Under the pieces are notes generated by a model that was not told the origin of the DNA, ran no database searches, and was given only the letters and a program-made list of their open reading frames with translations. A stretch of DNA of 64,000 bases from Diadophis punctatus similis (Eukaryota > Chordata > Lepidosauria > Squamata > Dipsadidae): assembly GCA_023053685.1 (NCBI GenBank), contig JALIGW010000005.1, positions 18,456,501 to 18,520,500 on the forward strand. The letters run 5' to 3'. Shown here in pieces: positions 55,166 to 64,000 of the stretch. A program made the position numbers and the translations under genes. The stretch's first letter is position 1; every line of letters begins with the position of its first letter.

Positions 55166-58141
55166 AAAAAATAGAAAAGGCCACATAGAAGCTCCTAAAA
55201 TACTTATATGAATATAAAGCAATGGTGAAAAATAAAATTTCAGCATGTGGAAAGAATAACATCACCTAATCAAGCAACCACTAGTTCCCAAAATAATATG
55301 CCATGTTAATTCTTCAGAATGAGAAATTTCAAAGTAGTTAATCAGGCTATACCAGTGTACCTTTTAAAAAGCTGTATTGTTTCAACAAGGACACAGCATT
55401 ATCGAGGACACAGGGTTTTGAAACTTTGTGAGGTAATGGACAAGTAGCATTTCAGATAGGATTAACCTTCTCATCACTCTGATATCAGAACTTCATAAAT
55501 CTGCTCTAAAAATGCAATATAACTAGGGTTAAATAGAAACTCTTGAGAGTTTCTCAGCAGTATTTGGAAGTTCAATCTGACAAAACCTTTGTGTAAAAAA
55601 TTGCCCATGAATTGGATGACATTTCTTGAAAATAAAGAAAATATGCTCCTTGTTGCTTTTAGCAGAGAACAGAAGCAGAAGTGACTTGATAGCTTCTTGA
55701 GTGTAGACATGAAGTACAAGTGTTTATAGAGATTTTTTTCTTTAACACCATCATCCCTATAATATTGCAGATATAGTATCAAGTCAGATCAATAGAGCAA
55801 TTTAAAATGTTTTACTAGTAAAGAAGTAGTAGCTGCAAACTCACTGGCTACTCTTCAGTTTAAAGCTCAATTTATCTAGACACTCTGTGTCCCGCTGGGT
55901 CATCCTTTCAAAGATATTTCTTTACCTAAAAAGAGAAGCAGGATGTTCATGGGTGGGCAAAAAAACAGCACTGATCCACAAAAAATGCTAAGGATCACAT
56001 GGTGAACTATGTGACATAATAGGTTTATTTTTCTTTTCTGTTGGTCTTCCAGAAGACCAATAAACTGCTGCATATAAGGATCACATGTAATGCTTTAATG
56101 ACACTTTTTGACATTAACCTGGCATTTCTTCCATAAGAGTTATCTGTCTTGTCTATCTTGCAGTCCAAGCCAAAGAGCCGTCGAGGGGTGTGCCAGTGAA
56201 TAAAAGAAGGGGATAGTGTCCAGATAGAGAATAGGACAAATTTAGGGTGTCTCCATACTGGGCTGCAATTAGATGAAAGTTACATCATGAAGATTAATCC
56301 TGTCAAAAACAGGATTATTAGGAATGTTAGTGAGATGTGAGGATGAGCCTTCATCCTCTGGATTAAGCATCACAGTTGATTGATGTATAATGCAATTGTC
56401 ATAATCATGGGATTCAGAGAGTACTCTACTTATCTCTGAATAGGGGATTCCAGATCTAGCATTTCAGAGAATTCTTGTATATATTTTAAAAACTTTCTGA
56501 TGAGGTCTATGAATATACAGAGTGAATTTAAATGAATATAATTGTATTCATTTCATACTTAAGGGGTTGCAAGTGACTTGAATTTTGAAAAGCCATTTAG
56601 AGGTCCTGGGCAATTTGCCGAATATACTGTATATAAATGAAACTGTGTCATAGTATGTGTATGACAGTGAACGGAACTACCAAATATAAAAAATGCAACC
56701 TAAAATAAATAAAGAAAAGTGAGGAAAATTAGACTAGATATATCCAGGAAGACAAAATCAGAAAGATAATTAAGTATAAAAATAATGCATACCAGTTGTA
56801 AGAAGCCCCACCCAGATTAAAATATCCTTTATTCTTAATATTAAAAAGAAGCAGGATAGAATATTTCCCCAAAGGAGAAATGGAGAAACATGTTCTTAAA
56901 GGCAGAAAGTAGCCCCAGTCTGCATAGTAAAACAGCTACAAGCAGAAGAAACTGGTCCTTTGGAATGGAAATTTTGTATCCATTAAGAAAGACTGGGCCA
57001 ATTTATTCATCAACAAAATGCATGAAGCTGATGGGATTATAGATTTACATTCCCCACCCAAATTCTAAGGACAGGACATTACTTTTAGGACATAATAGGG
57101 TTAACCCACTACCATTAGAATAGCAAAAGGCACAAGGCTCACAACATTGCACAACCCCCTGGAGCATCTCAATCAGAACCCTATAAAGATCCTTCCACTC
57201 ACTCAGCCATTTAGTTAGCCACCGCAGAAACATTGCTGCTGTCACTGAAGTTTCTGGCATCCAAATAAATAGAGTCTTTCTTTCCAATCAGCCTTCATTT
57301 TATTTCCAGCATCTTTCTCCCAGCTTGGAATCAGATTGGATGTTTCTTTCAACAGAATGAAAATAAATCCTTCTTATTTTTACTTTTAATATATGATTTT
57401 ACTTTTAACATATGAAAAAGCAAATTCCTTATCATTGAGAAGAGAATTCCAGTGCTGATAGGCAAAGGAACATTAGGTTTTAAGGGAAGACACAATAAAA
57501 TAAAGGTTTACTTGAGAATTAGGTGGTACTCTTCAATGGTCCAATAAGCTGATTAGGACTAAAAAGTAGCAGATGTGTTTGGAGTGGACTGATGCTTGCT
57601 GCATTCTAGATTGCCTTTAGGTACTAACTAAATCTGAAACAATGCCTATTGGCAATTGTGCTTAGAATCCTAGAGCCTACTATCAATCTTCATGGTGATT
57701 AGATTTGCTGCTGTTTCAGGTCTATTTTCTTCCCGAACATTTTAGACCTGGGGTATTAATCATTGTCTTTCTGGCTTTATTCCTGAACCATCTTAGGCTA
57801 CTGTTCTTATTTTCTACTTACTATATGAATGAACTCCTGGTAGATAAGTTTCAAACATTTAAAGGATTTCTTTTAGCTCTCTCGCCTGCAGTATGCTAGC
57901 CAGACATGGAACAAACTTTCAAGTGACATGAGGTCTTTCTTCTGCAATCATCTTGGTTTACATGGATATGTTTTTTGTGGTCAGGCTACAACTTACATTT
58001 CCCTTAAAATGAGATATTCTCAAGATCTTCTTTTGCATATGAAGACCAAGCATTGAGCCAAATACCTAGCACTGATTTGCATCATAAAACTGTAAAAGCT
58101 GTAATAGGGTTGAAATATCAAGGGTTGTGCTAATTCTAGTT
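55166..58141. other. no gene recognised; possible LTR-like piece near 57000-57300
   Basis: About 3 kb of AT-rich sequence. Near 57178 CCCTATAAAGATCC and near 57262 AAATAAATAGAGTC resemble a TATA box and polyadenylation signal about 85 bases apart, as in an LTR, but no partner repeat was found. Confidence 0.4.
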
Positions 58142-58142
58142 A

Positions 58143-58214
58143 TAGAATAGAATAGAATAGAATAGAATAGAATAGAATAGAATAGAATAGAATAGAATAG
58201 AATAGAATAGAATA
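58143..58214. repeat. (AGAAT)n microsatellite at CR1 3' terminus
   Basis: About 14 AGAAT units (ATTCT on the CR1 strand), directly at the 3' end of the CR1. Snake CR1 elements are known to carry and seed such tails. Confidence 0.95.
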
Positions 58215-58569
58215 ACAGAGTTGGAAGGGACCTTGGAGATCTTCTAGGTGCACCCCCCTGCTTAGGCAGGAAACCCTACACAACTTCAGACAAATGGTTA
58301 TCCAACATCTTCTTAAAAACTTCCAGTGTTGGAGGATTCGCAACTTCTGGAGGCAAGCTGTTCCACTGATTAATTGTTCTAACTGTCAGGAAATTATCCT
58401 TAGTTCTAAGTTGCTTCTCTCCTTGATTAGTTTCCACCCATTGCTTCTTGTTCTACCCTCAGGTGCTTTGGAGAATAGTTTGACTCCCTCTTCTTTGTGG
58501 CAACCTCTGAGATATTGGAACACTGCTATCATGTCTCCCCTGGTCCTTCTTTTCATTAAACTAGACATA

Positions 58570-59931
58570 CCTTCCCTGGATCCAGCTGATTTGAAGAACT
58601 ATCGTCCAGTCTCCAACTTACCTTTCTTAGGGAAAGTTGTGGAGAAGGTGGTGGTGACCCAGCTTCTGCAGCTCCTGGATGAAACAGACCATCTAGATCC
58701 TTATCAGTCGGGTTTCAGGCGCGGCTACAGTACAGAAACTGCCTTAGTCGCCCTGATGGATGATCTCTGGCGGGCCCGGGATGCGGGGAACTCCTCCATC
58801 CTGGTGCTACTTGACCTCTCAGCGGCTCTCGATACCATCGACCATGGTATCCTTCTGCATCGGCTCGGCGAGTTGGGAGTGGGAGGCACCGTTTTACGGT
58901 GGTTCTCCCCTTATCTCTCCGATCGGATGCAGTCGGTGTTGGCAGGTGGGCAGAGATCGTCCCCTAGGCCCCTATTATGTGGGGTGCCCCAGGGGTCGGT
59001 TCTCTCGCCCATCCTGTTTAACATCTACATGAAACCGTTGGGTGAGATCATCCGCAGACATGGGGTGTGTTTCCATCAGTACGCTGACGACACCCAGCTG
59101 TACATCACCACCCCGTCTGACTTCAGGGAGGCAGTGGATGTAATGTGCCGATGCCTGGACGACGTTAAGGTCTGGATGGGGAGGAACAGGCTCAGACTAA
59201 ACCCCGATAAGACTGAGTGGCTGTGGATATTGCCTCCTAAGGTTCATGAAAACTATCCCTCCTTGGTCTTTGAGGGTGCGAAACTGACCCCCTCAGACCA
59301 GGTCCGCAACTTGGGGGTCCTCCTAGATCCACAGCTAAAATTGGACCACCATCTTTCTGCTGTGGCTAGGGGGGCCTTTGCACAGGTTCGCCTGGTGCAC
59401 CAGTTGCGGCCATATTTGGAGAAGGAGGCACTACTCACGGTTGCTCATGCCCTTGTCACCTCGCGCTTGGACTACTGCAACGCGCTCTACATGGGGCTAC
59501 CCTTGAAGAGTATCCGGAGACTTCAGCTGGTGCAAAATGCGGCTGCGCGTGCTGTGGTGGGTGTGCCAAGGTACACCCACGTGACACCGATACTCCGCCA
59601 GCTGCATTGGTTGCCCATCGGTCTCCGGGTCCAATTCAAGGTGTTGATCACCATCTTTAAAGCCCTTCATGGCTTAGGACCAGGATATCTTCGGGACCGC
59701 ATTCTGCCTCATACTTCCCTTCGACCGGTTAGGGCCCACAGAGTTGGCCTCCTCCAGGTCCCGTCGGCCAAGCAATGTCGGCTGGCGGGCCCTAGGGGGA
59801 GAGCCTTCTCTGTGGCTGGCCCTGCGCTCTGGAACCAACTACCCCCAGAGACCCGGACTATCCCCACTCTGCTGGCTTTCCGTAAAGCCATTAAGACATG
59901 GCTTTTCCTGCAGGTGGGGGGGACAGCTTAA
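58570..59931 (+). CDS. L2 ORF2, reverse transcriptase to C-terminus, open
   Basis: A 5'-truncated L2 copy keeps 453 codons without a stop or frameshift, from PSLDPADLKNYRPVSNLPF to LFLQVGGTA. RT motifs: GFRRGYSTETALVALMDD, LLDLSAALDTIDHG (motif A with F changed to L after AA), GVPQGSVLSPILFN (B), YADDTQLYIT (C, near 59080-59109). The C-terminal domain is complete. There is no native start and no endonuclease, so it cannot mobilise itself. The frame stays open leftward through antisense CR1 sequence to 58294, giving a chimeric frame of 545 codons. The open state fits a fairly recent insertion. Expression is not implied. Confidence 0.88.
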   Translation, partial: PSLDPADLKNYRPVSNLPFLGKVVEKVVVTQLLQLLDETDHLDPYQSGFRRGYSTETALVALMDDLWRARDAGNSSILVLLDLSAALDTIDHGILLHRLGELGVGGTVLRWFSPYLSDRMQSVLAGGQRSSPRPLLCGVPQGSVLSPILFNIYMKPLGEIIRRHGVCFHQYADDTQLYITTPSDFREAVDVMCRCLDDVKVWMGRNRLRLNPDKTEWLWILPPKVHENYPSLVFEGAKLTPSDQVRNLGVLLDPQLKLDHHLSAVARGAFAQVRLVHQLRPYLEKEALLTVAHALVTSRLDYCNALYMGLPLKSIRRLQLVQNAAARAVVGVPRYTHVTPILRQLHWLPIGLRVQFKVLITIFKALHGLGPGYLRDRILPHTSLRPVRAHRVGLLQVPSAKQCRLAGPRGRAFSVAGPALWNQLPPETRTIPTLLAFRKAIKTWLFLQVGGTA

Positions 59932-60136
59932 TTCCACCTGAGCCCACCCCCCAAGTATGTATGTGTCGAATGGATGTTGCTGTTTTAAATAATTGTTTTA
60001 AATTTTCGTATCTGTTTTTAAATCTTATGTAATTTTTTGTTTATTCTTGTATTTTTCCCTGCTGTAAGCCGCCCTGAGTCCCTCGGGAGTAGGGCAGCAT
60101 ATAAGAATAACAAAATAAATAAATAAATAAATAAAT
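59932..60136 (+). mobile_element. L2 3' UTR and AAAT tail
   Basis: TAAGCCGCCCTGAGTCCCTC, then AGGGCAGCATATAAG and (AAAT)n ends the inserted L2. ATACCT occurs at 58567-58572 and 60135-60140 and may be a 6-bp target duplication. Confidence 0.85.
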
Positions 60137-60241
60137 ACCTAGTTTCTGCAACTGTTCTTCATATGTTTTAGCCTCCAGTCCCCTAATCATCTTTGTTGCT
60201 CTTCTCTGCACTCTTTCTAGAGTCTCAACATCTTTTTTACA

Positions 60242-61110
60242 TCATGGCGACCAAAACTGAATGCAGTATTCCAAGTGTGGCCTTACCAAGGCATTGTAAA
60301 GTGGTATTAACACTTCACGTGATCTTGATTCTATCCCTCTGTTAATGCAGCCTAGAACTGTGTTGGCTTTTTTGGCAGCTGCTGCACACTGCTGGCTCAT
60401 ATTTAAATGGTTGTCCATTAGGACTCCAAGGTGCCTCTCACAGTTACTACTGTTGAGCAAGGTACCACATATACTGTACCTGTGCATTTTGTTTTTCTTG
60501 CCTAAATGTAGAACATTACTTTTTTCACCATTGAATTTCATTTTGTTAAATAGCGCCCAATGTTCAAGTCCGTCAAGATCCTTCTGTATCTTGAGCCTAT
60601 CTTCTGGAGAGTTGGCTATTTCTGCCAGTTTGGTGTCATCTGCAAATTTGATGAGTTCCCCATCTATCCCCTCATCCAAATCATTGATGAAGATGTTGAA
60701 GAGTACTGGGCCTAAAACAGAGCCTTGGGGTACTCCACTGCATACTTCCCTCCATGTAGATGTAGTTCCATTGAGCACTACACGTTGAGTGTGGTTGGTC
60801 AGCCAGCTTCAAATCCATTTGGTGGTGTTGCTGTCTAACCCACATTTTTCTACTTTATTTATTAGTAGGTTATGGTCTACTTTATCAAATGCCTTACTGA
60901 CGTCGAAGTAAATTATATTGACAGCATTCATCTGGTCCACTAATTTTGTCACTTTGTCAAAGAATGCAATAAGATTAGTTTGGCATGATCTGTTTTTGAC
61001 AAACCCAAGTTGTCTTTTGGTTATTACTTTGTTTGCTTCTAGGTGTTCACTGATTCATTGCTTGATTATCTTTTCCAGAATCTTCCCTGGTATTGAGGTC
61101 ATAGCATTTG
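60242..61110 (-). pseudogene. CR1 ORF2, reverse transcriptase part
   Basis: On the minus strand: IPGKILEKIIKQ, a stop, then QLGFVKNRSCQTNLIAFFD, IIYFDVSKAFDKVDHNLLIN (motif A), TTKWI, a TGA where an arginine is likely (near 60810), SWLTNHTQRVVLNG, CSGVPQGSVLGPVLFNIF (motif B), LIKFADDTKL (motif C), then HWALFNKMKFNGEKSNVLHL and ALVRPHLEYCIQFWSP. FADDTKL with HLEYCIQFWSP is typical of CR1, unlike the YADDTQLY of L2. At least two stops interrupt it, and the endonuclease is missing. Confidence 0.9.
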
Positions 61111-61135
61111 CAACATACTTTATCTGGAAGTAAAA

Positions 61136-61679
61136 CTAGTTTATCTCTGTCAACAATTCACCTTTACATGCAAAGGTTTTCTTAATTTTCTATAAATGCA
61201 GTCCTTGTTATTGTTTTCCATTGACTTCTGGCAAGCACATGGTGAGCTAGTTACCCCTGAAGGAGCAGAGACAGAGTTTACGATAGAGAACTGTGGATGG
61301 ATGCTGGATCATGGCCATTGAAATCTTTCTGGAGAAAGAAGAGATTTTGAGATTGGTCATATGTAGTCCAGACAATTATTTCTCATGTGTAGACTGCATG
61401 AACCAAGGTTTTTGTAGATTATGAGTCATATGGGTGGAAGTCAAGGAAATTCTTCCAAACTCACAGTTGTAATGTAGCCTATATGCACTTACAGTAAACC
61501 TCAACAATCCCATTTCTTATTCTTAGGCTTACTTCTTTTATTGCTTTTCAAATACTAAGGACCTTCAGAATGACAAGTTTCTATTGCATTTCACTAGATG
61601 AATTTCCTTCTTAGCGAAAACTTGTTTTAAGTACAAGTTTAAGAATGTATAAAAATACTTTTTGGAATAAACAGCAACA
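61136..61679. other. no gene recognised
   Basis: AT-rich sequence with no coding signal. Confidence 0.45.
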
Positions 61680-61714
61680 TTTTATTATATTATATTATAT
61701 TATATTAATTTGAA

Positions 61715-61804
61715 TCTTTTTATTAGTTTTATTGTTTTAAATGAAGTTTTATATTCTGTAAGCCGCCTTGAGTCACCATGGGAGAATAGGCGGCAATATA
61801 AATT
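61715..61804 (+). mobile_element. LINE 3' terminal fragment, L2-like
   Basis: TGTAAGCCGCCTTGAGTCACC then ATAGGCGGCAATATAAATTC is the hairpin-like end seen in the L2 copies, in diverged form, followed by a microsatellite tail. Confidence 0.65.
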
Positions 61805-61835
61805 CAACAAACAAACAAGCAAGCTAGCAAGCAAA

Positions 61836-61894
<59 letters not shown>

Positions 61895-61898
61895 ATAG
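61805..61898. repeat. (CAAA)/(CAAG) then (AAAT)n microsatellite
   Basis: It follows the LINE 3' end directly: CAAA and CAAG units, then about 16 AAAT units. Confidence 0.95.
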
Positions 61899-62682
61899 GT
61901 ATTTGGAGTATTGATTTGAAATGGATTTGAAATGCAACTTTGAAATTAATTATAAGAATATATTCCATGTGAATTCTTGTTGTTTGGAAACATGAAAAGA
62001 TGGGATTTTGAAGGAAAAGAATACTTAAAGTCAATTCATTAACACAAAATAGAGCAAAATACTTTAACAGTGGATGTTTTGAAGAATATATGTGAACAGT
62101 GGACTCATAAATTAATTTAATTTTTTAAAGAATATCTGTCATCATAGATACATGGTGGGTAAATGATGTGGAGCAACCTCTATTAAACAATACTGAAGTT
62201 AATTTGGATATGGATTTAAAAATGACAAGCTTAGAAGAATGATATGGAAAAAGATGATATATTGGATAAACAAATGATATCAAATTTGGATATTTGGTTG
62301 ATGTTTTAATTATTAAAATTACAATAACATACAAAGAACAAACCTGAAGAGTGATTTTGATACCTTTTCTATACTGGCTTTAAAAAAGAGACAAATTAAA
62401 GTTTTGAAAGAATTTCTGGGAAGGGACAAAGAAAAAATGAAACAAAATGAAGCTTTAGAACATTATTTGAAGGAATAAAAATTGTTAAAGGAACAGCCAA
62501 TGAATATAAATGAATATAAAATTGTTTTATTTGATTAAGATTAAAATGATATGTAGTTATCTCTAAATTCAATGGAGTTTTGCTGACCAGGAATGAATGA
62601 TGAGATTTTAAGATTTTGTTTGTAGTTAAGAGATGAGATATGGGAAGAAGAGAACATTTGTTATATTTTAAGAGAAGGTTGT
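61899..62682. other. A-rich region, no gene recognised
   Basis: The plus strand is A-rich with many stops. It could be an old LINE body, but no motif supports that. Confidence 0.4.
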
Positions 62683-63234
62683 CGTGAGAAAGGCGGGGCT
62701 AGATGAATCACAAATTGGAATTAAGATTGCCAGGAGAAATATCAACAACCTCAGATGATACCACTCTAATGGCAGAAAGTGAAGAGGAACTAAAGAGCCT
62801 CTTGATACAGGTAAAGGAGGAGAGTGCAAAAGTTGGCTTGAAACTCAACATTAAGAAAACTAAGCTCATGCATACAACCCTCTCAATAGATGGAGAAGAA
62901 ATTGAGGTAGTGACAGATGTTATTTCCCTGGGCTCCAAGATCATCGCAGATGGGGACTACAGCCAAGAAATTAAAAGACTCTTGTTCTGGGGAGGAAAGC
63001 TATGGCAAATCTAGACAGCATACTAAAAAGCAGAGACATCACCCTGCCAACAAAAGTGTGTATAGTCAAGACTATGGTTTTCCCAGTTGCAATGTATGGC
63101 TGTGAAAGTTGGACCATAAGAAAGGCTGAGCGCCAAAGAATTGAGGCTTTTGAACTATGGTGCTGGAGAAGACTCCTGCGAGTCCCTTGGATTGTAAGGC
63201 GATCAAACGGTCAGTCCTAGAAGAGATCAACCCT
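62683..63234 (+). pseudogene. BovB ORF fragment, RT core to C-terminus, broken
   Basis: It begins AGLDESQIGIKIARRNINNLR in one frame. An apparent 8-base loss just before DDTTLMAESEEELK then removes the YA of the YADD catalytic motif and shifts frame. It continues KVGLKLNIKKTKLMH and LGSKIIADGDYSQEIKRLL. Another shift near 62985-63005 leads to MANLDSILKSRDITLPTK, MYGCESWTIRKAERQRIEAF, CWRRLLRVPWIVRRSN. It ends near GAAGAGATCAACCCTGAC. This overlaps in content with the BovB C-terminus at 48225-48628 but is a different, 5'- and 3'-truncated copy. Confidence 0.88.
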
Positions 63235-63285
63235 GACTGCTTCTTATCCAAGAAGCTTCTTCAGCTCTGACTGGATGATGGCAAC
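63235..63285. repeat. fragment of the GTCATCCAGGTCATGG foldback family
   Basis: TTCTTATCCAAGAAGCTTCTTC followed by AGCTCTGACTGG resembles the centre of 45555-45755 (CCAAGAAGTTTCCTCAGTTC). It abuts the BovB fragment directly. Confidence 0.45.
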
Positions 63286-63309
63286 TGACCGCACTGGGTC
63301 GGTAGCCTC

Positions 63310-63379
63310 TTGATGATGTCACCAGCCCGCTGCTACCGGTGCGATAGAGTGGACTGCACAGGTAGGAACCTACCACTAG
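63310..63379. mobile_element. GGTGGG-ended hAT-like element, terminal fragment
   Basis: ATGATGTCACCAGCCCGCTG, CTACCGGTGCGATAGAGTGG and TAGGAACCTACCACTA match the reverse complement of the left end of copy E (30807 on). Only about 70 bases remain. Confidence 0.8.
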
Positions 63380-64000
63380 TTCCAATGCATCTCTTCCTAA
63401 GGATACCAGCCAGAGTCAATGGTATAGCAGATCTAAAAACACATAACATGCAATGGACATTTACAACATAATTTTGCTTTTAAAGTAGGTAATATGATAA
63501 AGTATTAATACAGAACTAGAATTTGGTAAAGCAGGCATTAAACTATCTCTTATGTTTACAATTAACTAGCATACATCATATTTATTTTAGATCTTTATAT
63601 GTGCCTAATTGATTAATTAGGAAATATTTCTCTTACGAAATTAATTAGAAAAGAAGAATGGCAGGAAGATATTAAATACTATATAGCTGGGCACATTATT
63701 AATCGTTTGCCATCTGTCTTTGATTATAAAAGAGAGGAATTAAAGTTTATCATTTGGCAGATAAAATGAGAATTCAGAATGTGAACAAGCCTTAATGGAA
63801 TTAATAATTTATCTTTTATGAGATTTTATAATTGTGGAAGATTCACTGTGAAGCTTGCTCAGGTTGAAATAATCCATTACATTAGAACTTAATTTGCTAG
63901 ACTTGTTAAAAGACTAGCTTTGAATGAAGCTGCTAAAGGAATTTATATGAAGCCTAGTAATTGAATTTATTATTTCTGGCAATGTATTATCCCTTCTAGA
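63380..64000. other. no gene recognised
   Basis: AT-rich sequence to the end of the window. Confidence 0.45.

Larger units (their letters stand above)
58142..61110 (-). mobile_element. CR1 LINE, antisense, split by an L2
   Basis: Read on the minus strand, it holds RT sequence (61110-60242), a 3' UTR down to about 60137, then an L2 insertion, and the rest of the 3' UTR (58568-58214), ending in (ATTCT)n. The outer parts join without loss: CATTAAACTAGACATACCT on the left continues as AGTTTCTGCAACTGTTC on the right. The 5' end is truncated within the RT. Confidence 0.9.

Noticed and set aside
54708..55166. A 152-codon open frame rich in C, V, L, Y and I
   Set aside because: It is the pentanucleotide array read in frame; all three plus-strand frames stay open for the same reason.

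Overview
The window looks like a repeat-dense, gene-poor stretch of squamate reptile nuclear DNA, most likely from a snake. The evidence is the mixture of repeats. It holds BovB (RTE), L2, CR1 and L1 LINEs together, with about ten copies of a tRNA-derived SINE that I recognise as the squamate Sauria type. A SPIN-type hAT element, many hAT and Tc/mariner miniature elements and very abundant long microsatellites are also present, including a GATA block. I found no exon of a host protein-coding gene and no cellular tRNA, rRNA or other RNA gene. All convincing protein homology belongs to mobile elements.

Layout. 1-2154 is the 3' half of an L1, seemingly inserted in a palindromic hAT miniature element. 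2155-8473 holds microsatellites, tRNA-type SINEs, a 135-bp hAT element, an exact 129-bp duplication and a foldback repeat split by a SINE. 8474-9050 is an antisense L2 3' end. 9823-20147 is mainly miniature DNA transposons, simple repeats and SINE fragments. 20352-25272 is mostly unique AT-rich DNA. 25273-26447 is a Ty3/gypsy 3' end with its LTR, interrupted by a SINE. 26748-33940 carries simple repeats, an L1 3' UTR insertion with a 15-bp target duplication and four copies of a hAT-like family with CAG(A/T)GGTGGG ends. 37270-38005 is a decayed antisense LINE. 40163-44719 is a near full-length L2 whose ORF2 is broken by only two stop codons. 48209-49149 is a BovB with both ends, an 11-bp target duplication and a large internal deletion. 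52042-54141 is a nest of DNA transposons. 58142-61110 is an antisense CR1 split by a 5'-truncated L2 with an open reverse transcriptase frame. 62683-63379 holds a BovB fragment and pieces of two other repeat families.

The elements do not work together as a pathway; the record is one of successive insertions. Several nests give a relative order: Tigger, then SPIN, then the GGTGGG-ended element; CR1, then L2; foldback repeat, then Sauria SINE; gypsy, then Sauria SINE. I do not see a new defence or enzymatic system. The most informative items are the deleted BovB, the SPIN nest, the CR1/L2 chimeric reading frame, the exact 129-bp duplication and the multi-copy GGTGGG-ended hAT family.

Family names come from recognising sequence and protein motifs from memory, not from a database search. 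Target-site duplications and stop codons were read directly from the sequence.
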